Below, piece after piece: positions 55,282 to 63,430 of a stretch of DNA of 64,000 nucleotides. The notes under the pieces were generated by a model. That model searched no databases. It was not told the DNA's origin and saw only the letters and a program-made list of their open reading frames with translations. The first letter of the stretch is position 1. Each line of letters begins with the position of its first letter. The position numbers were made by a program, and so were the translations under genes. Source of the stretch: Chitinophaga pendula (GTDB lineage Bacteria; Bacteroidota; Bacteroidia; Chitinophagales; Chitinophagaceae); NCBI RefSeq assembly GCF_020386615.1, contig NZ_CP077769.1, forward strand, positions 2,170,001-2,234,000, written 5' to 3'.

Positions 55282-56805
55282 ATGAGAAACATGAAAAAAA
55301 ATAAACTATATATAGGCATCGCATTGATCAGTAGTGTACTAGCTGGCAGTTGCAGCAAAGATTTCCTCGACCAATCACCTACTAATGCCGTACCGGAGGA
55401 AGTGGTATTCAACAGCGTAGCAAATGCAGAAACCGTCATCAACGGCACATGGGGCTACCTGATGGAAACGTTTAACTCATTTGCTAACCCCGGATACAGC
55501 GCTATCCTGCGTACCAGTGATGCTATGGGGAGCGATGTGGCTATCCTGACAAGTAAATATGGTTATCCGGCCTCTTACCAGTTTGTAGATGCTTCCGACC
55601 GCACCACCGGCAGGGTATCAGGCTTCTGGAACCTGCTGTACAAAGTGATCGATAATACAAATAACATTATCGCTCGTATCGACAATGTACCGGGAGATGA
55701 TAACAAACGCCGTTACATCAAAGGCCAGGCACTGGTACTAAGAAGCTACTGCTACCTCACACTAGCAAGCTTTTATCAACTCAACGTACAAACAAATCCA
55801 AACGCTAAAACAGTACCGCTTTATACGGAGCCAACGACTCTCAGTACAGTTGGTAAACCCAGAGTGACCAACACTCGGCTGTATGAACAAATATTCAGCG
55901 ACCTGGACAATGGCCGTAAACTGCTGGCAGGTTATGTCCGTGGCAATACCAGCCGGTATAAAATAGATACTTCCGTTGCCAACGGACTGCTGGCAAGAGC
56001 TAGCCTCAATGCAGGCAGATGGAACGATGCCGCCAATTACGCAGCAAATGCACGCAAAGGTTACACACTCATGCCTGCTGCCGACTACTATGGGGGCTTT
56101 AATAACTCGCAGAATGTAGAATGGATATGGGGACATGGTCAGCGTCCCGACCAGAGTAACGCCAGCTACAACTTTCACTTCCTCGATGTGTCTTCCGCAG
56201 GATCTTACTACTATAGCTTCCGCCCGGACCCATTCTTCATGGAACGTTTCGATAAAGACGATATCCGTAGCAAACTCTTCTCCTGGGATACCCTCCCCGG
56301 ACGTGAAGGACTGTTGCGCTATGATAAATTCCGCTTTAAAGACGATCAGACCGGTGATATCGTACTGATGCGCGCTTCAGAAATGATACTGATAGAAGCA
56401 GAAGCAGCAGCGCGTAATAACGACCTGACCACCGCTGCCTCCCGACTGAACGAATTGCGAAGCGTACGTAATGCTAAACCTCTTGATATTACTGGTAAAT
56501 CCCAGCAGGAAGTGATCAGTGAAGTTTTAATAGAACGTAGAAAAGAACTATGGGGCGAAGGGTTTTCCCTTTCTGATATCCTGCGTACAGGTGGTACAGT
56601 AGTGCGTAAAGAATATTTAGATGCTAATAATAAAGATATTACCATCAATGTACCAAGGGCCGACGGCACCGTTAAAAAAGTAATTGCTAAAGGACATACT
56701 GTTTTACGATTCCCGAACGGGACCCCCTTTGTCGCCAATAGCCCATATTATATTTTCGCCATACCAGATGCAGAATACCGCAACAACCCCAACCTCGATA
56801 ACTAA
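55282..56805 (+). CDS. SusD/RagB-family outer-membrane lipoprotein
   Basis: 507 residues, nutrient-binding lid of the SusCD complex. The lipoprotein signal has LAGSC (Cys about 25) followed by KDFLDQSPTNAVPEEVVF, the common start of the family. TPR-like helices (SYCYLTLASFYQL, NGLLARASLNAGRWNDAANYA) lead to the family C-terminal part with LRYDKFRFKDDQTGDIVLMRASEMILIEAEAAARN and VLIERRKELWGEGFSLSDILRTG. An alternative start ATG lies three codons on. It is translated with the upstream susC, and a strong terminator follows, making a two-gene operon. The ligand is unknown. Confidence 0.95.
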   Translation: MRNMKKNKLYIGIALISSVLAGSCSKDFLDQSPTNAVPEEVVFNSVANAETVINGTWGYLMETFNSFANPGYSAILRTSDAMGSDVAILTSKYGYPASYQFVDASDRTTGRVSGFWNLLYKVIDNTNNIIARIDNVPGDDNKRRYIKGQALVLRSYCYLTLASFYQLNVQTNPNAKTVPLYTEPTTLSTVGKPRVTNTRLYEQIFSDLDNGRKLLAGYVRGNTSRYKIDTSVANGLLARASLNAGRWNDAANYAANARKGYTLMPAADYYGGFNNSQNVEWIWGHGQRPDQSNASYNFHFLDVSSAGSYYYSFRPDPFFMERFDKDDIRSKLFSWDTLPGREGLLRYDKFRFKDDQTGDIVLMRASEMILIEAEAAARNNDLTTAASRLNELRSVRNAKPLDITGKSQQEVISEVLIERRKELWGEGFSLSDILRTGGTVVRKEYLDANNKDITINVPRADGTVKKVIAKGHTVLRFPNGTPFVANSPYYIFAIPDAEYRNNPNLDN

Positions 56806-56824
56806 TCGTTGCTGATGATAATGA

Positions 56825-56861
56825 AAAAGCCCTTGTCGTTGCAGACAAGGGCTTTTCTTTT
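56825..56861 (+). terminator. Terminator of the SusC/SusD operon
   Basis: Perfect 13-bp stem AAAAGCCCTTGTC/GACAAGGGCTTTT (56825-56837 with 56844-56856) and T-rich tail. Confidence 0.9.
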
Positions 56862-56926
56862 GTCAATCTGGCACCCGCCAGGAAAGGCATATATTTTGCA
56901 CCTGTTCCGTAAAGGAGAATAACCGT

Positions 56927-57226
56927 ATGGACAATCTACAAACCATCATACAATCCGACACCCCCGTGTTGATCGATTGCTTCGCTACCTGGTGCGGCCC
57001 GTGCAAAATGATGCCGCCAATTTTAAAGGAAGTGAAAGACAAACTGGGAGATAAGATCCGCATCATTAAAATCGATGTAGATAAAAACCAGGCCCTTGCC
57101 GCCCAATGGCAGATCAGTGGCGTACCCACCTTATTACTCTTTCATAAAGGACAGCTGCGCTGGCGCCAGAGTGGGGTAGTACCCGCACACGAACTGCTTA
57201 AACTACTGCCCCAGTACATGAACTAA
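56927..57226 (+). CDS. Thioredoxin
   Basis: 99 residues, no signal peptide, cytoplasmic. Active site FATWCGPCKMMPP with Cys23 and Cys26, buried Asp in LIDCF region, and the cis-Pro in SGVPTLLLF near residue 66. It reduces protein disulfides. The start is preceded by a strong AAGGAG (56912-56917), unusual among the genes here, implying efficient translation. It is an independent unit between the SusCD terminator and its own terminator. Confidence 0.95.
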   Translation: MDNLQTIIQSDTPVLIDCFATWCGPCKMMPPILKEVKDKLGDKIRIIKIDVDKNQALAAQWQISGVPTLLLFHKGQLRWRQSGVVPAHELLKLLPQYMN

Positions 57227-57263
57227 AATATCCTCTCATAATTTAAATAGCTCCCATAAACGA

Positions 57264-57319
57264 ACCGGGACCTGGTAGTACAGCCGCGCCGTACCGCCAG
57301 ATCCCGGTATCTGTTTTTT
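57264..57319 (+). terminator. Terminator of the thioredoxin gene
   Basis: Long imperfect hairpin with ends ACCGGGA/TCCCGGT (57264-57270 with 57302-57308), inner CCTGG/CCAG-like pairing and GTAC/GTAC, followed by ATCTGTTTTTTA. Confidence 0.75.
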
Positions 57320-57326
57320 AGTCGTG

Positions 57327-57758
57327 TTATTTTGCAATAAATCGGGCTACCACTACATCCCCTTTCAGTAGTAATAAGGTGTTATCAGTAGTCGTTACAC
57401 TGAATTTATTCACCTGCTCCAACGTCTTCATATAATTGCCCTCCAGCTCCATGTCCGCACACGCCATCAATGTACTAACCAATTTGGAAAACGCGATATT
57501 GTCCATTCCGCTGATCTCAAAACTACCCATCATCCGGTTACAACCGGCATTCCCCGACACCCGCTGGTTTTTCTTGTCAAACACTAATGTGGGAATACTC
57601 CTATGTTGGATCGTATCAATAGCATTGCCATTCAAGGTAGTCAGTTTCCACTCCTTATTGTAAATGTAGGATTCCTCCCCGGCTACCATACGCCTGGCAG
57701 AATTGCAGGCCGTTGCTGCTATTACAACAACTATAGCAGCGAATAATATCTTTTTCAT
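57327..57758 (-). CDS. META domain lipoprotein (HslJ-like)
   Basis: 143 residues. Lipoprotein signal ending in AATAC (Cys18). The META domain occupies 35-140: NKEWKLTTLNGNAI, PTLVFDKKNQRVSGNAGCNRMMGSFEI, LMACADMELEGNYMKTL and LLLLKGDVVVARF. Such domains are found in stress-linked proteins such as HslJ and in surface lipoproteins; no catalytic function is known. It starts 21 bp after the stop of the leftward lipoprotein gene at 57780-58922, so the two are probably co-transcribed. Confidence 0.88.
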   Translation of the reverse strand: MKKILFAAIVVVIAATACNSARRMVAGEESYIYNKEWKLTTLNGNAIDTIQHRSIPTLVFDKKNQRVSGNAGCNRMMGSFEISGMDNIAFSKLVSTLMACADMELEGNYMKTLEQVNKFSVTTTDNTLLLLKGDVVVARFIAK

Positions 57759-57779
57759 GTATTGTTGCTTTTTTACGCG

Positions 57780-58922
57780 CTAGTATCTGTTATAAAAGTA
57801 TTGCAATTCATGGGCCAGTCGCTCAAAGACCGGCTGCGCAAACGCCTTGAAAAGCTCCTGCGCCGGCGGTGGAAAACCATCAACACCACCCAGCAGCTTC
57901 CGGTCTTCATCACTCAGCGCCCGCTCATCTCCCCGGAAAGTACCGATCTGGTTCACCCAGGTGTAATTACCGGGAATACGATCCTGTATCAACACCGTCT
58001 TGCTGGCAGCATCCAGCACCCGGAAATCCAGGTACCCACCCGTTACCACCGTCTTTTTAGTGATATAGATCGTACCCTTCACCACCTCATACCGCCGGAT
58101 GACCTTTCCTGTCGTGTCCGTCTTCGAGCTTACCTCGATCTGCCGCGATACTTCCCGCTCATAACGATCCACAAAAGTCTGTCCTACCGCAAAATCATAG
58201 ATACGCAGATCCAGGTACTGATCCGGCCGCAACTGACTATTGTTCCTGGCCAGCCACTCGTTCGTAAACTCCACAAAACGATTGCCTACCTTCTGCTGCA
58301 AAGTGCGCGTCAGATCATCCCGCATCCAGTCAGCGCTGAACTTATAGGTCGTATTCAACATATCCACCTCACTCACCACTACATTGAATACCGCCAGCTG
58401 ATAGGCCTCATCCCGCCGTTGCTTCGCATCCCGGTAGTTCGGCACCAGCTTCAGCGTCGCCGCAAATTCATCGTAAGCCTGCCGGGCTGCCGGTTTGTCT
58501 CCTTGTGATAACAAATACATCCCGCGATCATAACGGGCCTGCGCAGCATTCTCCTGTGCCCCCGTGATCGCATTACGGTAGTCCTTTGGCTGTACTAGCT
58601 CCTTAGCTGCCGGCGATCGCTGAAACGCGTCATACAACCGCTGCAACGAACGATACTCCTTACGGGCAGCTTCCCATTTTAAATCATTGTCCGTACGTAA
58701 CGACGAATTGATACGCTCCTCATGCACCTGCTGCGCCTGCGCATAGGCCTTCGGCAACATATCCCGCGATACCGCATCCTGCGGCCGCTGCCGCAGTTTC
58801 TTAGTAAAGGCGATCACCGCCTCGTCATAACGACCGGATTGATACAATTGTTCGCCCGATTTACAGGCAGAAAAGAAAATACTCAGTGTGGTGCAGATAA
58901 GTAATAAACGTCCGTAACGCAT
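57780..58922 (-). CDS. Large hypothetical lipoprotein with TPR-like N-terminus
   Basis: 380 residues from the ATG at 58922; an upstream in-frame start 45 bases earlier gives no clean signal. Signal ending FFSAC (Cys19-20 region) then KSGEQLYQSGRYDEAVIAFTKKL, a tetratricopeptide-like helix pair, followed by a helical and beta-rich body with RYDRGMYLLSQGD and YEVVKGTIYITKKTVVTGGYLDFRVLDA. I do not recognise a family with confidence. It resembles envelope lipoproteins found widely in Chitinophagaceae. It heads an operon with the META gene. Confidence 0.75.
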   Translation of the reverse strand: MRYGRLLLICTTLSIFFSACKSGEQLYQSGRYDEAVIAFTKKLRQRPQDAVSRDMLPKAYAQAQQVHEERINSSLRTDNDLKWEAARKEYRSLQRLYDAFQRSPAAKELVQPKDYRNAITGAQENAAQARYDRGMYLLSQGDKPAARQAYDEFAATLKLVPNYRDAKQRRDEAYQLAVFNVVVSEVDMLNTTYKFSADWMRDDLTRTLQQKVGNRFVEFTNEWLARNNSQLRPDQYLDLRIYDFAVGQTFVDRYEREVSRQIEVSSKTDTTGKVIRRYEVVKGTIYITKKTVVTGGYLDFRVLDAASKTVLIQDRIPGNYTWVNQIGTFRGDERALSDEDRKLLGGVDGFPPPAQELFKAFAQPVFERLAHELQYFYNRY

Positions 58923-59084
58923 ATATGAAAGATAATGATCCACGGGAAGGATGTACAAAAGAAACACTATTCCATAAACACTATAATATAATTAACATAT
59001 TGCTAACGTTTAAGGAAGTACAAAATAATAGGTACGCTTACAGACAGTCATTTCGCAGATCATAGAAAGATAGAGTAGGGGAGA

Positions 59085-59522
59085 CTATTTGAGATATCGC
59101 CTGATCTCACGGTCCGTCTCTCGCTGTTTGATAGACTCCCGTTTATCATGCAGCTTCTTACCCTTACCAAGACCAATCTCTATCTTGGCATATCCTTTTT
59201 CAGATATGAATACACGCAATGGAACGATCGTATAGCCCCGTTCCTTCATCTTGTTATCCAACTTGCGCAACTCCTTCTTTGTCAACAACAACTTCCGCTC
59301 CCGCAAAGGATCGTGATTCGAATAAGTACCGTGAGAATACTCAGCAATGTGCAAGCTCTTCACATACAACTCCCCCTTCGAAAAATAGCAGAACGAGTCG
59401 TTAAAACTAACCCTGTTGGCACGGATAGACTTGATCTCCGTTCCTGTCAATACCATACCTGCAATGAACTTGTCTTCTATTGCATACTCAAAATAAGCCG
59501 ATCTGTTCTTTAATTCTGCCAT
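59085..59522 (-). CDS. smpB: SsrA-binding protein SmpB
   Basis: 145 residues from MAELKNRSAYFEYAIED; ten upstream residues in frame are not part of the usual protein. SmpB features: the oligonucleotide-binding barrel with VLTGTEIKSIRANRVSFNDSF, HIAEYSHGTYSNHDPLRERKLLL, and the C-terminal GLGKGKKLHDKRESIKQRETDREI, which enters the ribosome decoding centre. It delivers tmRNA to stalled ribosomes. The tmRNA gene was not seen here. Leftward, 88 bp downstream of accD and separated from it by a terminator. Confidence 0.96.
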   Translation of the reverse strand: MAELKNRSAYFEYAIEDKFIAGMVLTGTEIKSIRANRVSFNDSFCYFSKGELYVKSLHIAEYSHGTYSNHDPLRERKLLLTKKELRKLDNKMKERGYTIVPLRVFISEKGYAKIEIGLGKGKKLHDKRESIKQRETDREIRRYLK

Positions 59523-59543
59523 GAATGAAATGGGGAAATAACC

Positions 59544-59589
59544 AAAAAACACGTAAAAGGCTGGCCTTCCCGACCATACCCCTTACGTG
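59544..59589 (-). terminator. Terminator of accD
   Basis: On the minus strand: stem CACGTAA/TTACGTG (59550-59556 with 59583-59589) around an inner GC-rich loop, then six T. Confidence 0.7.
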
Positions 59590-59610
59590 CACTTCGATAA
59601 ATGTATCGTA

Positions 59611-60459
59611 TTAATGCTTAAATAAAGTCAATACCTGGGCCAGCTTGGTCTTCAGCTCCTTGCGATCCATAATGAAATCCAGGAAGCCGTGATCCAGCAA
59701 AAACTCCGAACTCTGAAAACCAGCAGGAAGATCCTTCTTGATCGTCTCCTTGATAATACGGGGTCCCGCAAAACCAATCAACGCCCCTGGCTCCGCTATG
59801 TTCAGGTCTCCCAACATCGCATAAGAGGCCGTCACACCTCCCGTAGTAGGATCCGTCATCAACGAAATGTAGGGAAGACGTGCATTGGCCAGCTGTGTCA
59901 GCTTAGCAGAAGTCTTTGCCATCTGCATCAGCGAAAACGCACTCTCCATCATACGCGCACCGCCAGACTTCGAAATGATCATCAACGGAAACCGATGTTT
60001 GATACAGTAGTCGATCGCCCTCGATATCTTCTCCCCAACAACAGAACCCATAGAACCACCGATAAAGCTGAAATCCATACAAGCCACCACCAGATCATTA
60101 CCTAACACCTGGCCCGTAGCCACCCGCATCGCGTCCTTCAGCCCCGATTTCTTCTGCGCCTCTACCAGACGAGCACCATAAGGCTTCAGGTCCTTGAAAC
60201 CCAGCATATCCTTCGGATAAATGTTCGGGAAAAGTTCTTCAAATTGTTGGTCGTCAAAAAGAATATCGAAATATTCGGCAGAATCTATACGGTTGTGATA
60301 ATTACACTTGTCACAAACATAGTAATGTGCACGAAGATCTTTAATAGTGGTGGTTTTTTTACAATTAGGACATTTATGCCACAATCCATCCGGTGCTTCC
60401 TTCTTTTCACTTGTAGACGTTAAAATGCCTTGTTTGATGCGCTTAAACCAGCTTGACAT
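59611..60459 (-). CDS. accD: Acetyl-CoA carboxylase carboxyltransferase beta subunit
   Basis: 282 residues. N-terminal zinc ribbon with four Cys (CPNC at 30-33 and CDKC at 49-52), then the crotonase-like domain with DMLGFKDLKPYGARL, GGSMGSVVGEKISRAID, SKSGGARMMESAFSLMQMAKTSA and the motif DPTTGGVTASYAMLGD. It carboxylates acetyl-CoA to malonyl-CoA with AccA, the committed step of fatty acid synthesis. Alone and leftward here; accA, accB and accC are not adjacent. Length and motifs are complete. Confidence 0.97.
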   Translation of the reverse strand: MSSWFKRIKQGILTSTSEKKEAPDGLWHKCPNCKKTTTIKDLRAHYYVCDKCNYHNRIDSAEYFDILFDDQQFEELFPNIYPKDMLGFKDLKPYGARLVEAQKKSGLKDAMRVATGQVLGNDLVVACMDFSFIGGSMGSVVGEKISRAIDYCIKHRFPLMIISKSGGARMMESAFSLMQMAKTSAKLTQLANARLPYISLMTDPTTGGVTASYAMLGDLNIAEPGALIGFAGPRIIKETIKKDLPAGFQSSEFLLDHGFLDFIMDRKELKTKLAQVLTLFKH

Positions 60460-60625
60460 ATTTTTCTATTAGATTAAAAAATAGTGGTGCAAGATACAAA
60501 TTTAATTCAGTTCTGCACTTTCAGTTTAGGAATATTACCCGTAAAGGGGTTGGAAACCAGTTTGTAGGGGATAATTAATATATATGATAATGGGGTAATA
60601 ATAGGGTTAATCAGTGCATTTATAA

Positions 60626-60653
60626 GGAAAGAGAGACCTGCGCCTCTCTTTCC
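60626..60653 (-). terminator. Hairpin after the aldolase gene
   Basis: Perfect 10-bp stem GGAAAGAGAG/CTCTCTTTCC with an 8-base loop, 32 bp past the aldolase stop on the minus strand; only weak T content follows. Confidence 0.6.
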
Positions 60654-60684
60654 CAAATATAAATTTAATATGGTATATACCAGA

Positions 60685-61752
60685 TTACGCGTTGCGGTTC
60701 AGACAGTTCAGATCAGCAAAAGCCTCCTCCAAACGTTTTACAAAAGTCTCCTCACCCTTACGTAACCATACACGCGGATCGTAGTATTTCTTGTTCGGCT
60801 TATCCGCTCCCTCAGGGTTGCCCAACTGACCTTGCAGATAATCCTTCTTAGCCTCATAAAAATCATGTACACCTTCCCAGAACGCCCATTGCATATCCGT
60901 ATCGATGTTCATCTTAATTACACCATAACCGAGCGACTCCGTGATCTGGTGCTTGGGAGAACCAGATCCACCATGGAATACATAATAAACAGGCTTCTCT
61001 CCGGTCTTAAACTTCTCCTGGATGAAATCCTGGCTCGTCTTCAGAATGTCAGGACGTAACGCCACATTACCAGGGCTGTACACACCGTGCACATTACCAA
61101 ATGCAGCAGCAATAGTGAAACGGCTGCCTACCTGGGACAAGGTTTCATAAGCCAGCGCTACCTCTTCAGGCTGCGTGTACAACTTGGAATTGTCCACACC
61201 AGAATTGTCCACACCGTCTTCCTCACCGCCAGTCACACCTAGCTCGATCTCTATAGACATGCCCAACTTATTCATACGCTCAAAATATGCCTTGGAAATC
61301 TCCAGGTTCTCGTGAATAGGCTCCTCAGAAAGATCCAGCATATGTGAACTGTACAACGGCTGTCCCGTCTGTTTCATATATTCCTCACCAGCAGTCAGCA
61401 AACCGTCGATCCAGGGCAACCACTTCTTGGCAGCATGGTCCGTATGCAACACTACAGGCACACCGTAATATTTAGCTACCTCATGTACGTGCTTGGCGCC
61501 AGATACACCACCTGCTATATTAGCCTGCAGCTTGTCATTCGGCATACCCTTACCCGCAAAGAACTGTGCACCCCCGTTGGAGAACTGAATGATCACCGGA
61601 GAGTTCACTTTGGCGGCTGTTTCCAAGACAGCGTTTACGGAGTTTGTGCCCACCACATTGACTGCAGGCATGGCAAATCCACTGCTCTTTGCATCTTTGT
61701 ACAGCGCTTCCAGCTCTTCGCCGAATAATACGCCAGCTCTGTATTTTCCCAT
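60685..61752 (-). CDS. fbaA: Class II fructose-bisphosphate aldolase
   Basis: 355 residues, cytoplasmic, class IIA. It cleaves fructose 1,6-bisphosphate to glyceraldehyde 3-phosphate and dihydroxyacetone phosphate with Zn. Metal and substrate motifs are visible: VVLHTDHAAKKWLPW, SIEIELGVTGGEEDGVDNS, AFGNVHGVYSPGNV (His), YVFHGGSGS (His) and VIKMNIDTDMQWAF. The GVDNSGVDNS stretch looks like a repeat, but the usual family sequence has the same length there. Leftward single gene with a consensus promoter. Confidence 0.97.
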   Translation of the reverse strand: MGKYRAGVLFGEELEALYKDAKSSGFAMPAVNVVGTNSVNAVLETAAKVNSPVIIQFSNGGAQFFAGKGMPNDKLQANIAGGVSGAKHVHEVAKYYGVPVVLHTDHAAKKWLPWIDGLLTAGEEYMKQTGQPLYSSHMLDLSEEPIHENLEISKAYFERMNKLGMSIEIELGVTGGEEDGVDNSGVDNSKLYTQPEEVALAYETLSQVGSRFTIAAAFGNVHGVYSPGNVALRPDILKTSQDFIQEKFKTGEKPVYYVFHGGSGSPKHQITESLGYGVIKMNIDTDMQWAFWEGVHDFYEAKKDYLQGQLGNPEGADKPNKKYYDPRVWLRKGEETFVKRLEEAFADLNCLNRNA

Positions 61753-62078
61753 AGTTATTGAGTTGATTTAATTTTCAGGAGAGCAAATATAAAAAGCCGT
61801 TTCGCAAATCGCAAATTAGTTTCCTGCCGGTAGCTCCCCGAAAGCTACCGCCACTTACCCCACAGGTATCAGCAAAATGTCGTCGGAATCATCAGCCGCT
61901 AATGAAGAAGAAAATCGGCCCGCAACGAAAAATGGGAAAAACAAACACTATCGCCAGCTACTCACCAGCAAAGATAATACCTTGCAAACGCAGGCAGGCG
62001 GCAGTCATAAATACCTCACCTCCCCGCGCCATACAAGGCTTCTGTAAAAGTTTATAGTAAATAGAAGGGCAGCGCCAA
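61753..62078. other. Intergenic stretch with the aldolase promoter
   Basis: About 326 bases. It contains the aldolase promoter and a perfect 8-bp hairpin CGGTAGCT/AGCTACCG at 61828-61850. A 56-codon plus-strand ORF (61877-62047) has odd composition and no family features and is probably chance. Confidence 0.5.
61784..61814 (-). promoter_or_regulatory. Promoter of fbaA
   Basis: On the minus strand, TTG at 61814-61812, a 20-base spacer and TATATTTG at 61791-61784, an exact TAnnTTTG box. The transcript would start near 61777, about 25 bases before the ATG at 61752. Confidence 0.7.
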
Positions 62079-62354
62079 TCAGCTCGCCACCAACCCCTCG
62101 TCAATGTCCTTCTCCAGCAACTTACTGATACCGGCATACTCCGCCAACGCCTCCGGACACAACATCAACCCAATAGAATTACGCGTGTTCGTACTTACTT
62201 CATCGATATCCTCCGGCTTTACCACAAAAGAAGGAATATTCTCTTTCAGCATATTCACCAGACGGTTCTTACGGTGTACAGAAATACCAGCTATTTGTTT
62301 GATTCGGGTAACAGCAGCATTATAGATCTCATCATAATAAAAAAGCATGTTCAT
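62079..62354 (-). CDS. Conserved hypothetical protein, 91 aa
   Basis: Not recognised. A small soluble protein, MNMLFYYDEIYNAAVTRIKQIAGI, then HRKNRLVNMLKENIPSFVVKPEDIDE and an acidic C-terminus. It is helical, without signal or metal motif. The upstream -7 box TACTTTTG (62415-62408) is an exact match and the 5' leader forms a GGGTCC/GGACCC hairpin (62385-62404), so a real, expressed gene is likely. Codon use is as in its neighbours. No partner is adjacent. Confidence 0.65.
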   Translation of the reverse strand: MNMLFYYDEIYNAAVTRIKQIAGISVHRKNRLVNMLKENIPSFVVKPEDIDEVSTNTRNSIGLMLCPEALAEYAGISKLLEKDIDEGLVAS

Positions 62355-62407
62355 AGACCAAGCACTTTTGATGTAGTAAAATAAGGGTCCCTAATAGTGG
62401 ACCCGAA

Positions 62408-62415
62408 CAAAAGTA
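62408..62415 (-). promoter_or_regulatory. -7 box of the 91-aa gene
   Basis: Minus-strand TACTTTTG, exact TAnnTTTG; the expected -33 TTG is not clear. Confidence 0.5.
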
Positions 62416-62459
62416 GGGAGAAACCTATAAGCCAGATCATATGAAATTACTATAACCTA

Positions 62460-63362
62460 TCAGGATTTGTTATAGATAGAACGAGCCATTTTGATGAACC
62501 GCCGGCTTAACTCACTAACCTCACCCTTGCGCTGGATAAAGTAGAAATTGCGCTCTATACGCAACCCCTCAAACTGAAGCTGGATCAACTCCCCATGCTG
62601 CAACTCCTTGATGATCGACCGCGTCGACAAAAAACCCAGACTACCCGATGCGATCAGGAAATTCTTCAGCGCTTCCGTACCTCCCAACCGCACCTTCGCA
62701 TCCAGGTCATTCAGCCGTATCTTATGCCGCGCCAATGCCAGCTTCACCGCCTCCAGCGTCCCGCTGCCCCGCTCCCGGAAAGCCACCGGCATCCGCAATA
62801 TATCCCGCAAACGGTAACTGCGCTGCCCTGCCAGCGGACTATTCGAACTACACACCGGCACGATCTGGTCCTTCAGAAATGGCTGATATGTCACATTCGT
62901 CAACTTACCCTTCTCTTCCGTAATACCTAGGTTGATCTCATGGTTGAGCAACGCCTCCTGCACAATCTCACTGTTACGGTTCAACAACGTGATCTCCACC
63001 TTCGGATACTCCTCGTGAAAAGCAGACATCACCTTCGGCAGAATATACAACGCCACCGTTGTACTCGCTCCCAAATTCAACATCCCAGTTGCCTGCTGCT
63101 GATCATGCATCGCCGAAATGTCAAACTCCGTCTGCTCCTGGATCACCTTCACCGTCAGCAATCGCTTGTACAACAAACGACCCGCCTCCGTCAACGCAAT
63201 CTGTATCCCCTTCCGCTCAAACAACTTCGTCTTATACAGCTCCTCCAATGCCTTCACATGCGCACTGATAGCCGGCTGGGAAATAAATAAAGCCTCGCTC
63301 GCCCGGGAAAAACTCTGCAACCGGGCCACTTCCATAAATGCCAGATGTCGGTTTGATAACAT
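62460..63362 (-). CDS. LysR family transcriptional regulator
   Basis: 300 residues. The N-terminal winged helix is LAFMEVARLQSFSRASEALFISQPAISAHVKALEELYKTKLFERKG; the C-terminal substrate-binding domain runs from about 92 (LNLGASTTVALYILPKVMSAF) to the end with the VAFRERGSGTLEAVKLAL loop. This resembles CysB/CbbR-like members, but the effector is unknown. Leftward, following the AraC-type gene after 68 bp. An 8-bp inverted repeat (TAAAGATT at 63373-63380 and AATCTTTA at 63410-63417) in that gap could be an operator for it. Confidence 0.92.
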   Translation of the reverse strand: MLSNRHLAFMEVARLQSFSRASEALFISQPAISAHVKALEELYKTKLFERKGIQIALTEAGRLLYKRLLTVKVIQEQTEFDISAMHDQQQATGMLNLGASTTVALYILPKVMSAFHEEYPKVEITLLNRNSEIVQEALLNHEINLGITEEKGKLTNVTYQPFLKDQIVPVCSSNSPLAGQRSYRLRDILRMPVAFRERGSGTLEAVKLALARHKIRLNDLDAKVRLGGTEALKNFLIASGSLGFLSTRSIIKELQHGELIQLQFEGLRIERNFYFIQRKGEVSELSRRFIKMARSIYNKS

Positions 63363-63430
63363 AACGCTAATGTAAAGATTTCACCTTTCCCCTCAGCATA
63401 GTATAGGATAATCTTTACCGGCCTCGCCCC

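Noticed and set aside
61187..61216. Apparent tandem repeat coding GVDNSGVDNS in the aldolase
   Set aside because: Class II aldolases have a segment of the same length here (for example GVDNSHMDAS in E. coli), so no insertion occurred.
61877..62047. 56-codon plus-strand ORF between the aldolase and the 91-aa gene
   Set aside because: No ribosome-binding site, hydrophilic random-looking composition and overlap with the promoter side of other genes.
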